Shown one piece after another: positions 28,401 through 35,594 of a stretch of 64,000 nt of DNA. Numbering within the stretch: position 1 is the stretch's first letter; every line of letters begins with the position of its first letter. The DNA lies in the NCBI GenBank assembly GCA_964020105.1, contig OZ026535.1, positions 434,001 to 498,000 of the forward strand, in the 5' to 3' direction. The stretch comes from G964020105 sp964020105 (lineage in GTDB: Bacteria > Pseudomonadota > Alphaproteobacteria > WRAU01 > Hepatincolaceae). The notes below the pieces were generated by a model. It was not told the DNA's origin. It did not search any database and saw nothing but the letters and a program-made list of their open reading frames with translations. Position numbers and translations under genes: made by a program.

Positions 28401-30348
28401 TAATGCCTACAATAGATATCTTAATAACCAAGGTACAGGTGCTGGGATAGTATTTACAGAGATGAAAGACGCTAATCTTGTGGGAAGAACTGAGGGCTTT
28501 GAAGCCTCAGCATTCTACAGAATGCAAGGAGTTAACTTCATTACTGCAACAGGTGGGCATGATACCTTTTCTACGGGTAAATTATTTTGGAATTCAGCTG
28601 ATGGTAGACCATCGGGTCCCCTCTTGGCAGCAACTGCCCAGGTTGATATTCGGGGCAGTATGTACGGTCGAACTTATGTTAGGAGTGTAGATGCAATAAC
28701 TGGATTTGATACTTTTATTGATGATACTTTTACGGCTGATACCAAAGGAATGGGAGGGGCAGCTCAAAGTGGGGGGATTGGACGTAATGAGTTTTGGAGC
28801 AGAGATCGAATAGAGGATTATTTATTTTATACTAGTGAGGGGAATGATGCACGCTGGTTACCTGCTAATGGTCATATGCAAAGATATTACCGTATAGAAA
28901 ATAATGGTGATTTTCATATTAAAGTGACGGCAGTTATTAATGATACGTACGGCACTGTGCAGCGAAACAATACAGATACAGGAGGAGCTGCAGGGCAGTA
29001 CGTTAGGGAAATATCTAGACCTAACTTTAGGGGTTTTGAAAAAATTCAGATTAATGATTATTCAGAATCTCTAAATCCTGAAGATCAGATGAGTGGTAAC
29101 TACTATAAAGGCACGCAAGATATGGTTAGTGTAACTGCTGGGGTAGGTGTTGGCTATAGGGAGGTGGATTTAGGAGGTAGGTATTTTAACGGTAATGCTA
29201 GGCAACGCCAATTTGCAGCGCATCAATCTTCTTCCAGTAATATAAGGATTCAGTGGCTTAACTCGTCTGATCCTAAGGTGGATTCTTCCTTAATTATTCA
29301 AGATGGGTTTTCGAATGGGTCATATACTTCTGTATATGCTTATAAGAATTTTGATTGGATGGATCTTATGAATAGACAGTATAATCAAGAGCTAGTTACC
29401 ACTTACGTTTTTAACACAGATTTTGATTTTGCTAAAATGAATGGCAAAACTTTTACACTTGATAATAACTTTGGTAATCGAGGTAATGGTGATTCAAATG
29501 TATATTTTCAGCAAAGTAAGTATAACTATAGTGTATCACAAAGATCCACTGCTATAACAGCAATTTATACTATAAGAGAAGATGGAGATACTGGGAGAAG
29601 TTTTACTTTTACCATATTTGGTGATACACCAGGGTTTCGTCCTAATTTTGTGGCTGACGCTGCGGATAATTTAGTTAATAGATTTAATATGACGCAGGAA
29701 GATATATTCCAGATGCAGCAGGACATTGCAAAAGATAGTAAAGGAAGTAGCGATGTAGCTAGTGAACAATATGTTGATGGTAGGGGAGGGATAAGTTCTT
29801 ATGGTGGAAGTAGATCTAGAAGGAGTGTTGTTGAGGAGGTAGATGGTAAAGAAAGTGAGAGTGTTAGGTTGCCAGCTAAGGCGTATAATTGGGAGGAGGA
29901 GAGAGGCTACGAGCCAATTAAAGATAGTGATATTAAAGAGTGGTTAGAGCTAGTGAACGATATTAATAAAGAAGGGGAAGAGGTAGGAGCTACTTATAGT
30001 TTAGATTATGTAAGTAATAAGGGAGAGGATGATGTTGTAGAGGAGGAAATGGTTGATAATAAGATATTGTATGATATGTTAGGTAGGGAGATGGAAGAAA
30101 GTAATAAGGAAATAGATTTTACAAGGGTGGAAAACATTATGAAGCAAGGTGAGGGCAGTGATTACGGTATAGATGTTACTTTTGGTGAGGAGGAGGAGGA
30201 TATTTTAAGTAATATTAGTAAGGGAGAGGAGATGGATTCTGCGAAATATATGCTTGATAATGAGGGAAGTTCGTCAATAGGTGGTAGTGTGGAGCATTTA
30301 GATGTTAATAAAAAGAAGGGAATAAATGGCGGAGGTGAATTTATTTAG
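19483..30348 (+). CDS. giant RTX-like repeat protein (adhesin/toxin candidate)
   Basis: A 3,621-residue protein without a signal peptide or predicted transmembrane helix, probably secreted. Residues 1-430 form a non-repeat head. From about 430 to 2,100, modules of roughly 80-110 residues recur. Each pairs a segment like IIGTAGNDTF with a nonapeptide-like turn such as DGRAGDDIVSF, DGREGEDTVDYS, DGGTGHDTADYS or DGEGGNDTVEF. These resemble hemolysin-type calcium-binding turns, but there is one turn per module rather than tandem nonapeptides. Residues 2,100-3,370 are beta-rich and less regular. The last 240 are acidic and disordered, with a basic SRSRRS patch. The ATG at 19483 has GGGGG just upstream; an earlier TTG at 19459 is possible. 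No type I secretion genes are in the window. Function is inferred. Confidence 0.8.
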   Translation: MLYNGVVYDKNSIQINDPKDRKTVVYSHPSDKIVFNFDISKLNKQIVNGDLVITTLSGGSVTVANYAVMLMQNQLPIILDIIKENYTYEDFLQTTRATTHSDNPDVVIINRIKSTPDSLVAYDTKLATGRSDLYKDSINLKLVGDIEVPEQHLVLLENTALNPFITMSLHPDSPFKYDVLVQYTYNNRTVYNEEEDFTQPIPVRRANPIFTSIYGTEIDVQTGERGKDLDAFASAGGGSLMGDENAMYMYIPEHINYKDMAQSIYYTAYNGDSIRRGVEVSINAPDTILQSVVLQNVPNNITFISTRDSVVQPAGNGIYLITPRNQSAKIVLEFVYKYAGALDGNGNPIGIESLTADITVNIEGYNVRFESLVQGQSSLGLDFRPVNGEGDVLNFSSFNIFTYSTLFDPLLVTTSELSDFVEGGRTNHTYNTLSGDDVFMSGVANEKVYLGSGNDTYIYDFGSDTVDAKRSLNDNGAPAPGFSEEGRDILRFDHIDYVNPTTGLYTFVSDISLSFENGDIIARNSARNIFAQPDNSVSTFTKFNEIYLEEDSGISVDTNNTITIVNTAGFSNFIIHSGRGIDTINLTRASLINMDGILGGYVTSVTLIANPLNIVDYDLSQNIYVSLNVNAVGSSNLSDVFEIINGSNFNDYYIASINKTYNFTFNAGEGIDTADYSRMVSNLIYNAVTFSATVANIVDILRNIEVIIGTANSDIFYANSVGSITYKGNSDDTGNDSDLVTYERYSGESNGMGIEIDYTNVTRDRYITIRKAGGIDKLYFIETIMASQANDRFILNYQDSYVLDGLGGLNTLDYTRTIGSTGLIINIEQAILSGGFATATGEIIKGTGVDTFVNISLIIASAADDVFNINGVQNVGISYDGYAGIDTISYQGIERGMHLEYNLSAGRIYKMRGQNVVAEDFISNIEVFIGTNRNDIFTAINKGWMSNAQLFFDGAGSIVDSNANITLQENQLINAGNVIHLNYDNEAPFSLIEIESRFVNFQTLRLGNFNNTVIYSDTRLNNLYAGTGRDTLDMSREIRPSVVININHNIVNVFGLRAYNFDVIMGASSGNTFNISVLAANIGFHNYTFVGSLSGRDILNYSTSDVALIFNLGALSAEDGGYVEKATGQRDIFSSVEEVVGGSNNDIFVLNPFNPRIAIDGRAGDDIVSFRNYNIGLTNNDINQDLYSNIEGFELTNNDDSWNISNIRNQTGSSIIMGASGMDRLTISNDITSLSYAVGRDGVLLSVLSPNAASHRTNHFEIFSGTARIHTNSTDRVDVSNIDNSLIASRNPTTNTFALFFMLNNGIVNYSEINTGLILEVFPLTEIYRDVNVNIKITKLITSTDYYSGVNNLVLTGQSDRVILNINALENIANLTIDVAGGEDIIDLSSNDLSVTYNLGNNTVGVTGTNQVFALNIRNWEILKTGDRNDNVVVGNSITNGFIFDASGGSRDEISFAGYARAIVVNMLGGDAKGNVSDLVENAGNSWVISLVSVESIIGTGLGDRFIGSVGGSYILDGREGEDTVDYSGISIQGQGIQLNLGAVGRVIKSVDGQRQDQISNIENIIGTAGNDTFELDSIGAMTIRSLFAGAGRDRLILNTNNAQNEGFVFNLTENILSGGGLANSISIDSFEVLTGSAFADLFTISNIDFLRLNGVIEGRAGIDALDMRIAIAGRAVGVVAYLGIGQFYEKKQNGEENRNSFIRVSEIENITFGDGDDTVVFAQNGMGNIAALNLGGGDNLLSFREVNSALNGTFTGILAGLFGGSAPNISGGFGLELTNFNDRLALSATEAARRVDGGTGHDTADYSAITARMEVDLSLLGSGAVINIARNVDTIDQLSRFESFVFGSANDFITSSANGDVTLDGGAGTNFIRYSTLGGSVIADFTKGRIYKLSGDNIYMGSDSVVNFQGFIGTAGNDVVYANLELREVNGHSGNDTLDFSRDSRLVSITYTDDHTGSAMVGMSTGVNRPSGTLIIGTGSLRNHSYRVIIGTAGADQFASSLRVDRTFVGSGGADFLDYTSLASGVRVTYTSTGSGTARSIDGTTTGVDTFSGITTIMGTDFNDEFLGLNDRDTYTFSLRAGEDKISFTGSLGGMSFNVASGSNIASNVRINYGTATMILGGTNYADTFNVEIDMLSRTGGLDGEGGNDTVEFIGRAGQGVNFAINQQQGFTYSITGIETYKLTNNNDTVNYVYKSSDAVYVDFAQGNDVFNFTTATAIGNILLNYNHTTQAGLMYVAGSTAAVGSSVITMANVERFNINLANAGTTIKEVKAVFSNIDMSTANVAQLVTVSNSGNTKVVHEYDQYRNLTSYSFRANSGVSTQIFKTNSSANVVSVLFDNAVGSDVNMNTSFNSSIAINTILTNALMSYGSNGLSYTDRGYSQILGVANSFIESSTLSGGNNIINVVSSTTLFIYGTINMAVGGGLGGAIDFSRYSGNVGNWSMDGGGTLRGSLSNAFTLTNASAITLSANNDTLDITGYSAVLGNVAIGGGGSTGEDTLKLAYSASNIINTVSSAGVRMGGGRSASGTAGSGGVLLNVRDFNILDLSSTNNRINNTAGPINIILSSDMTWKKIIMPTGTSANIGRLNTVRTVLASNLLDMNSKYYISFIPDASTPAEMNHMMQIEYAARSATSSLDLVVNNVQSILGRRGMNHEITFAPLTVEQLASITRKSSYGLVVNGGNSAQLLDFIHQYLHIDLQFWGDNTTSGPNNTFVNRDKIDFSYWNVTPNVINNEHYTMELRAIRGDDTNGTVGFLAISLGGVGTTMLIKYYGGETVILPQTVLRFNGFSEYFDNKDLTLEFPNVNDINLYAAYNNYNGNRNPNYYLFTGGSGKSFHFAARQGEPNTLARATLVNFTTFFLDRNETRVDGIVTIGSDFATEGLYRTAKGYLYFDQITGGTAASGGTIADVAVPIASTGVAGTVDVVRFFDNGVFGITAGSYYFSWGSWLQQASDNSNNPFVAYPTTTTRESNNAYNRYLNNQGTGAGIVFTEMKDANLVGRTEGFEASAFYRMQGVNFITATGGHDTFSTGKLFWNSADGRPSGPLLAATAQVDIRGSMYGRTYVRSVDAITGFDTFIDDTFTADTKGMGGAAQSGGIGRNEFWSRDRIEDYLFYTSEGNDARWLPANGHMQRYYRIENNGDFHIKVTAVINDTYGTVQRNNTDTGGAAGQYVREISRPNFRGFEKIQINDYSESLNPEDQMSGNYYKGTQDMVSVTAGVGVGYREVDLGGRYFNGNARQRQFAAHQSSSSNIRIQWLNSSDPKVDSSLIIQDGFSNGSYTSVYAYKNFDWMDLMNRQYNQELVTTYVFNTDFDFAKMNGKTFTLDNNFGNRGNGDSNVYFQQSKYNYSVSQRSTAITAIYTIREDGDTGRSFTFTIFGDTPGFRPNFVADAADNLVNRFNMTQEDIFQMQQDIAKDSKGSSDVASEQYVDGRGGISSYGGSRSRRSVVEEVDGKESESVRLPAKAYNWEEERGYEPIKDSDIKEWLELVNDINKEGEEVGATYSLDYVSNKGEDDVVEEEMVDNKILYDMLGREMEESNKEIDFTRVENIMKQGEGSDYGIDVTFGEEEEDILSNISKGEEMDSAKYMLDNEGSSSIGGSVEHLDVNKKKGINGGGEFI

Positions 30349-30452
30349 CCTCCTCTGCAAGAGATTGAATACAGTTGGAATGGCAGAAATAGTATAATAG
30401 TATTTTAATGCTGCTATTTTAAAGTTACATTTTTTATAAAAACCATTGAAAC

Positions 30453-30495
30453 ATAAGTAAATAGACACTTTCAAGCGGAGTGTCTATTTACTTAT
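30453..30495 (+). terminator. 17-bp perfect hairpin after giant gene
   Basis: Arms 30453-30469 and 30479-30495 are perfectly complementary over 17 bases with a 9-base loop (TTCAAGCGG). It lies 105 bases past the giant gene's stop codon. No T-run follows, so it may terminate poorly or stabilise the long mRNA's 3' end. Confidence 0.55.
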
Positions 30496-30921
30496 CTAAA
30501 AATAAAAGTACAATCTCTTAATTTTTTTATAAAAAAAACTATTTAATGATAGAAAATTACTACTAACATTGTTGAGAAAAAATCCCAATTAAATGCTTTA
30601 AAGAGAGAAAAAGAGTTAATTTTCATAAAAAAGATAAAAATTTGATATTAATAAATTTAAGTCGAAGATAATAGAAAATCGTCATATGTAAGAAGACTGT
30701 AATGATGAGAAATGAAAATAACAAGAAATAATAAGAAGAACAATTACTATATATCCCAGGATAATTCTGTTTAATATAACAATAACAGTACAAAATAAAG
30801 AAATTAGAAAAAAGACGAGGATAAATATAATGAGCATTTTGCTAAGAAAAAAGAGAGTTAAAAAGAGTAAAGCTTCATAATTAAGACTAACATACAAGAG
30901 GATAAAATGCAGATAAAAAAG

Positions 30922-30947
30922 TGCTAAATAATTATGATTATTTAGCA
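30922..30947. repeat. 10-bp inverted repeat
   Basis: TGCTAAATAA (30922-30931) and TTATTTAGCA (30938-30947) form a perfect 10-bp stem with a 6-base loop inside noncoding DNA. It may be a weak terminator on either strand or a protein site. Confidence 0.35.
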
Positions 30948-31362
30948 TTAGATGTATTAGTCACGTCTTAGTTTTAATAAAAAATTGATTAACTAAAATA
31001 ATTATTATCTAGCAATTTTATCCCATTTAAAGATTCTTAAATTCCTGGTAAATTTTTCTCACTATATCATATATGTCAAAGATGAAATTTATTTAAAGAC
31101 TAAAGACTTAACAATTATAATTATATTAACTTTAATTTTAGTGCCATTGAAGATCGTACTGTTTAACACTAAGTTCTGCTTACTACAAAAAAAATCCTTT
31201 TAAATGGTTAAGTTGCTTTTCAAGGTATCCCTGATTTAGTACATGTATCATAATAATCAGATTCTCATCAAATTATTAAAATTAGTTTAAAAATATATAA
31301 GAATCTATTTTTTATCAATTTATGTCATATTGTGTTATATTAAGTGAAATAATTCAAAAATG

Positions 31363-31391
31363 TTGACAGATATGAATATATAATTTACTAT
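31363..31391 (+). promoter_or_regulatory. sigma-70-type promoter for yhf operon
   Basis: Perfect TTGACA at 31363-31368 and TACTAT at 31386-31391, spaced exactly 17 bases. The predicted transcription start is about 80 bases before yhfY. It is the only good promoter I see for the seven genes that follow with short gaps. Confidence 0.65.
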
Positions 31392-31480
31392 ATAAATATC
31401 GTTATTGCTAATTAAAATAACATTTAGCAACACTGATCAATAATTTTATTGGGTTGAATATTGACTACTAAGATAAGTAA

Positions 31481-31849
31481 ATGAAAAAATATAAAGAAAA
31501 TTTACAAAAAAGGTTAGATGTTTTAGAGTCCTCTGGCGTTATATCTAAACGTTCTAGTGATGTTGTTATGCACTCATTAGGTCAGCTAATCTCATATGCA
31601 AAATTCCCTAATAATCAGGAAGCATTTGATATTTTTTTTACTCATTTAGCTCTATCTACAGAAAGAGCATTATTAAATAAACAATTAGAAGACTATGATA
31701 AGTTAATAGAAGGTGAATTAAGAATGCAGAACGATTATTCAAAGATAAAAAAAATGGTTGCTTTGATTGAAAATGATGCAAACTTAAAATTCACAGATGC
31801 GGAAAAAATTTTTATAATGTTACATTTATGTAGTATAGTATCAAATTAA
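31481..31849 (+). CDS. yhfY: stand-alone PRD-domain protein (YhfY-like)
   Basis: A 122-residue protein consisting of a single PRD-type (PTS-regulation) domain, with the two conserved histidines in FTHLALSTER (about residue 50) and FIMLHLCSIV (about 115). PRD domains are normally attached to DNA- or RNA-binding parts and are phosphorylated on these histidines by PTS proteins, but here there is no such partner domain. Size and context match YhfY of the enterobacterial yhf cluster. It is the first gene of the operon and probably a sensor or regulator of it. The ribosome site before the ATG is weak. Confidence 0.7.
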   Translation: MKKYKENLQKRLDVLESSGVISKRSSDVVMHSLGQLISYAKFPNNQEAFDIFFTHLALSTERALLNKQLEDYDKLIEGELRMQNDYSKIKKMVALIENDANLKFTDAEKIFIMLHLCSIVSN

Positions 31850-31864
31850 GTAAGGGATTTGGGT

Positions 31865-32227
31865 ATGAAAAAAATAGTCGTAGCTGGGCAACTAGATAAA
31901 GAAAAAATAGCTGATTTAATTAGAAAATTAGGAGGAGACAAAGTTCATATAGAAGTAAAAGGAGATATGGAGGCTGCTTTTGATATGAAAAATAAACTAT
32001 TTGATTATTATATAGGAGCTTGCAATACAGGAGGTGGAGGTGCAATTGCTATGCCGATTGCCATTTTAGGATCTTCACTCTGTGTTACTTTATCCATGCC
32101 TGGTAGGTTGTGTAGTAAGGAAGAAATAGAAAACTTTGTTGCCAAAGGTAAGGTGGTTTATGGCTTTACTGCCCAGCATGCCGAGCAAGTATTGCCTATG
32201 CTGATGCCTTTGTTATTGAAAGATTAA
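31865..32227 (+). CDS. yhfU: YhfU family protein (DUF2620)
   Basis: Protein of 120 residues matching the DUF2620/YhfU family. It has an N-terminal alpha/beta part beginning KKIVVAGQLDKEKIADLIRK and a glycine-rich segment ACNTGGGGAIAMPIAILG (about 56-74). No enzymatic activity is established for the family. Its size and constant pairing with the membrane protein YhfT suggest a cytoplasmic partner of that transporter, somewhat like an EIIB subunit, which is inference. I use the ATG at 31865 (AAGGGA 7 bases upstream) rather than the in-frame TTG at 31859. The yhfY stop is 15 bases before this ATG. Confidence 0.75.
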   Translation: MKKIVVAGQLDKEKIADLIRKLGGDKVHIEVKGDMEAAFDMKNKLFDYYIGACNTGGGGAIAMPIAILGSSLCVTLSMPGRLCSKEEIENFVAKGKVVYGFTAQHAEQVLPMLMPLLLKD

Positions 32228-32255
32228 TAAGTGTGCTACCAGAGGAGCTTTATTT

Positions 32256-33575
32256 ATGCCAATATTAGCAGATGGACAAATATTTAGATTTTTAATTATT
32301 GGACTTTTAGGTGCTTTAGCCTCTTTGCTTAGTAAGCGCGGAGTTGCCGTCTTTCATGATGGATTGCGTCCTGTAATGCCAGAGTATATCGAGGGGAAAA
32401 TAGATAAAAAATCTTTAATGGCAACCTCTTTTGCTTTATCTTTTGGCTTAGTTATTGGCTTTGGTATACCAGCTTCAATTGCAGCATCTACTGTTGTTTC
32501 CATATTGCTTATTCATTCTGTTCTCCTGGGAACTGACATCATAGGAACTTGGAGCCCTAGTACTTCTTTAGGTGATTTTATTGCAGCCTTAGTAGGATTC
32601 ATATATGCAGTTCTATTATTACTTGGTCTTGGCTTTATTGTTGAGTTGTTTGCCAAAATGCCTGTTAACTTTTTACCTCATCTAGGAGAAATAGGTACAC
32701 CGATAATTACAGCTTTTGCCGTATTCCCTGCACTGGTTATTGCTTATCAGTACGGCTTTAAAAAGGGAATTTTAGTGCTTGCTATTGCTCTTTTAGCAAA
32801 GCAGTTGATTATTAAGTTAGACTTTATTTCTATATTTGATATGAAAATTAAACTTAATGCCGACGGTATAGCTTTGCTCGTATCAATGTTAATAATGTTA
32901 TTTTTGGCAGCAACAGATAAAACAAAAGTAGTGAATAACAATTCTGGAGTAGCACTAATTAGTTTGTTCTCTGATCGTGTAAAAAGAATTAAAAAAAATT
33001 TATTGATCCTAGCTATAACCGGTGGGGTTATAGCTACCGCTACCTCCATGGGTATGCTCGCTGGTGATTTAATATCATTAAATCTCCTCAAAGACGGTAT
33101 TAGAACAGAAGCAGCTTTAACTGCTTTTGCTATTGCCCTTGGATTTATACCTCTTGTTGGCACAACTGCCATTACAACAGGAGTATATAGTCCCGCTGGT
33201 ATGAAATTTGTTTTTGTTATTGGTATCTTAGTTGCTAATCCATTATTGGCTTTTTTATTTGGAGCTCTTGTTATTGTTCTTGAAGTGCTTTTCTTAGAGC
33301 GAATTGCTATCTTGGTAGAAAAATCGCCTGGTATCAAAGAATGTAGTAATCATATTAGAACCGCAACCACTAAAGTGTTAGAATTGGCTTTGCTAGTAGG
33401 TGGGATGATAGCTGCTGAAAAAATTGCACCAAAAATTGGTTTCTTTTTTGTAATTGGTCTATATTTAATTAATAAAACCTCCAGAAAACCCTTTGTGGAA
33501 ATGGCTTTAGGACCCATTGCTGCAATTCTTTTAGGAATTATTATGAATATTTTATATGTCTTAGGAATTATATAG
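32256..33575 (+). CDS. yhfT: YhfT family membrane protein (putative transporter)
   Basis: Integral inner-membrane protein of 439 residues with about 11-12 hydrophobic segments, matching YhfT in length and neighbourhood. Glycine/proline-rich re-entrant-like stretches recur (GLVIGFGIPASIAAS, GFIPLVGTTAITTGVYSPAG), a style seen in secondary or PTS-type carriers. Probably imports the substrate that the other operon enzymes process, but the substrate is unknown for the whole family. The ATG at 32256 has AGAGGAG upstream. A perfect 11-bp inverted repeat (33010-33036) lies inside the coding region. Confidence 0.78.
   Translation: MPILADGQIFRFLIIGLLGALASLLSKRGVAVFHDGLRPVMPEYIEGKIDKKSLMATSFALSFGLVIGFGIPASIAASTVVSILLIHSVLLGTDIIGTWSPSTSLGDFIAALVGFIYAVLLLLGLGFIVELFAKMPVNFLPHLGEIGTPIITAFAVFPALVIAYQYGFKKGILVLAIALLAKQLIIKLDFISIFDMKIKLNADGIALLVSMLIMLFLAATDKTKVVNNNSGVALISLFSDRVKRIKKNLLILAITGGVIATATSMGMLAGDLISLNLLKDGIRTEAALTAFAIALGFIPLVGTTAITTGVYSPAGMKFVFVIGILVANPLLAFLFGALVIVLEVLFLERIAILVEKSPGIKECSNHIRTATTKVLELALLVGGMIAAEKIAPKIGFFFVIGLYLINKTSRKPFVEMALGPIAAILLGIIMNILYVLGII
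33010..33036 (+). repeat. 11-bp inverted repeat inside yhfT
   Basis: TAGCTATAACC (33010-33020) and GGTTATAGCTA (33026-33036) form a perfect stem with a 5-base loop within coding sequence (encoding roughly LAITGGVIATA). It could slow translation or attenuate the operon, or be chance in AT-rich coding DNA. Confidence 0.4.
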
Positions 33576-33585
33576 TAGGATAGAG

Positions 33586-34488
33586 ATGAAATTTAAAAAT
33601 GCTATCTATGCCCATGAACACATTGCTCTAGATCTTTCTACACCTGAGCGCCCTGAACGTGTTTTAAATAAATTAGAATCCACCAGGGATGAATTCATAC
33701 TATTAAAACAACTTGGGGTCTCTAGAATTGTTGATTTAACTGCTAAGGGCATGGGACGAAATATAGCTTCAATCGTTAATTTAAGAGAGCTTACACAGCT
33801 TGATATTACAGTGGCAACTGGATATTATAAGAAACCTTATTTGCCTCAGGAGGTTTATGATAATGACGTCAATGCATTGGCCAAATTAATGTTGAATGAA
33901 ATATATGAAGGAATTGAATATCATCCAGATAAGAAAAAAGTTAAAGCAACTGTGATAGGCGAAATTGGTACCTCTTTGAATGAAATTACACAGGAAGAGT
34001 ATAAAATTTTCTCCGCAAGTGCAATAGTTCAAAAAAATTCCTTGTTGCCTTTAGTAACTCATACAACTTTAGCAACTATGGCACTTGAGCAGATAGATCT
34101 TCTTAGAAGCTTTGAGGTTGATTTAACTAAGGTTGTAATTAGTCATATGGATCTAAGTAATTCTCTAGAATACATAATAAAAGTATTAGATAGTGGAGTT
34201 AATATAGGTTTTGATACTATAGGTAAGCTAAATTATAAATCGGATGACACTAGGGCTAAGTACTTACTTGAGCTTTGTCAAAGGGGATATGTAAGCCAGA
34301 TTGTTATGTCAGTTGATATAACTGCTAATGCTCAACTTAAAGATATGCATGGTATTGGATATGCATATTTAATAGAGCAGTTTATTCCAAAACTTTCAGC
34401 TAGTGGTGTAAAAGAGATGGATATTAGAACAATCACGGAAGACAATCCCAATAGGATCTTTGCTAGGAGTTTTAAAGATGATAAGTAG
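33586..34488 (+). CDS. php: phosphotriesterase homology protein
   Basis: Amidohydrolase-superfamily enzyme of 300 residues, orthologous in context to E. coli Php. The metal-binding residues of the family are all visible: H10 and H12 in AHEHIALD, E126 in VIGEIGTS (Glu in place of the carbamylated Lys of classic phosphotriesterases, as in Php), H159 in VTHTT, H187 in ISHMD and D244 in MSVDIT. Family members hydrolyse lactones or phosphoesters; the natural substrate of Php itself is not settled. It begins 10 bases after yhfT and overlaps yhfS by 11 bases. The intact active site argues for a working enzyme. Confidence 0.85.
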   Translation: MKFKNAIYAHEHIALDLSTPERPERVLNKLESTRDEFILLKQLGVSRIVDLTAKGMGRNIASIVNLRELTQLDITVATGYYKKPYLPQEVYDNDVNALAKLMLNEIYEGIEYHPDKKKVKATVIGEIGTSLNEITQEEYKIFSASAIVQKNSLLPLVTHTTLATMALEQIDLLRSFEVDLTKVVISHMDLSNSLEYIIKVLDSGVNIGFDTIGKLNYKSDDTRAKYLLELCQRGYVSQIVMSVDITANAQLKDMHGIGYAYLIEQFIPKLSASGVKEMDIRTITEDNPNRIFARSFKDDK

Positions 34489-35587
34489 TATTATGCAAAG
34501 CTATCCTTTGCCTTATTTAAGCTTAGAGGAAGCAATTGAAAAACAGTTTAAATTGGTAGAGGTTATAACTAGTCATTTTAGGGATAATGAATTTCTAAGT
34601 TATGGTGATGTTGGTCTAAATCAGTTAAGTAATGCGCCTTTATATACAAGAAAAGTAGAAGCAGTATTGGCAGAATATTTTTCTGCTGAAAGCTGTGTGC
34701 TGGTTAGGGGGGCTGGGAGTGGTGCACTTAGATATGCTCTTATTAGTGTGTTGCAGCCTAAGGAAAATATATTGTTGCATAATGCAGAAATATATCCTAC
34801 AACAGCTATATCTATAAATTCCATGGGGCTTGAGAAAATATTTGCAGATTTTAATTCAGCAAAAGATATGGAAAACATTTTAGCAGCAGGTAATATCAAA
34901 ACCATGCTATTGCAGATTAGTCGACAAAAATTAAGTGATAGTTATGACGCTACTAAGGTTATAGATATCGCTAAGACACATGGGATTAATAACATTATCA
35001 CAGATGACAATTATACAGTAATGAAGGTTAAAAAGATAGGTGTAGAGATAGGAGCAGATTTATCAACATTTTCACTGTTTAAGCTTTTAGGATCCCAAGG
35101 AATCGGATGTATTCTTGGCAAAAAATATCTGATAGATGAAATTAAAAATATGAATTATTCTGGAGGATCTGCAGTACAAGGGTTTGAGGCAATGGAATGT
35201 TTAAGGGGATTAGTTTATACTCCAGTTACTTTTGCCCTGCAGGCAAAAGTACTAGATGCTGTTTTAAATAGACTTAATAATAATGAAATACAAGATGTAG
35301 AAAGCGCAGTAATTGCTAACACACAATCAAGGGTTATTATTGTTAAATTGAAAAAAGCAATTGCAAAACAAGTTATAAATAATGCTGTAAAATTCGGTGC
35401 GGTTAATTATCCTGTAGGGGCGGAATCTAAATTTGAAATTACTCCTATGTTTTATCGTTGTTCTTCAACTTTACTAAAAGAAAATCCTCAATATGCAGAC
35501 TATTTAGTTAGGATTAATCCTATGCGAGCAGGAGTAGACACTACAATAAATATTCTAAAACGTAGTATAGCAATTAGTACTAAATAG
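34478..35587 (+). CDS. yhfS: YhfS-type PLP-dependent aminotransferase-like enzyme
   Basis: Fold-type I PLP enzyme of 369 residues. The likely Schiff-base lysine is K202 in STFSLFKLLGSQGIGC. The cofactor aspartate lies in IITDDNYTVM (about 176-177), and a glycine-rich phosphate-binding segment in RGAGSGALRY (78-86). YhfS proteins resemble cystathionine/aminotransferase class V enzymes, but their reaction is unknown. I use the ATG at 34478, which has AGGAG 8 bases upstream and overlaps the end of php, rather than the in-frame TTG at 34460. The overlap implies translational coupling. Confidence 0.82.
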   Translation: MISSIMQSYPLPYLSLEEAIEKQFKLVEVITSHFRDNEFLSYGDVGLNQLSNAPLYTRKVEAVLAEYFSAESCVLVRGAGSGALRYALISVLQPKENILLHNAEIYPTTAISINSMGLEKIFADFNSAKDMENILAAGNIKTMLLQISRQKLSDSYDATKVIDIAKTHGINNIITDDNYTVMKVKKIGVEIGADLSTFSLFKLLGSQGIGCILGKKYLIDEIKNMNYSGGSAVQGFEAMECLRGLVYTPVTFALQAKVLDAVLNRLNNNEIQDVESAVIANTQSRVIIVKLKKAIAKQVINNAVKFGAVNYPVGAESKFEITPMFYRCSSTLLKENPQYADYLVRINPMRAGVDTTINILKRSIAISTK

Positions 35588-35594
35588 GAATTAT

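Larger units (their letters stand above)
30349..31480. other. 1.1-kb AT-rich noncoding stretch
   Basis: No gene I can support. It contains the long hairpin at 30453-30495, a smaller hairpin at 30922-30947 and, at its right end, the yhf promoter at 31363-31391. An 88-codon hydrophobic frame at 30682-30948 on the minus strand is judged an artefact of T-rich DNA. Confidence 0.55.

Noticed and set aside
30682..30948. 88-codon hydrophobic frame on the minus strand
   Set aside because: Composition is what T-rich noncoding DNA gives when read as protein (Leu, Ile, Phe). Its start overlaps the 30922-30947 hairpin, and there is no good ribosome site.
32747..33337. 196-codon antisense frame inside yhfT
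   Set aside because: Composition mirrors the membrane protein on the other strand, and yhfT is well supported.
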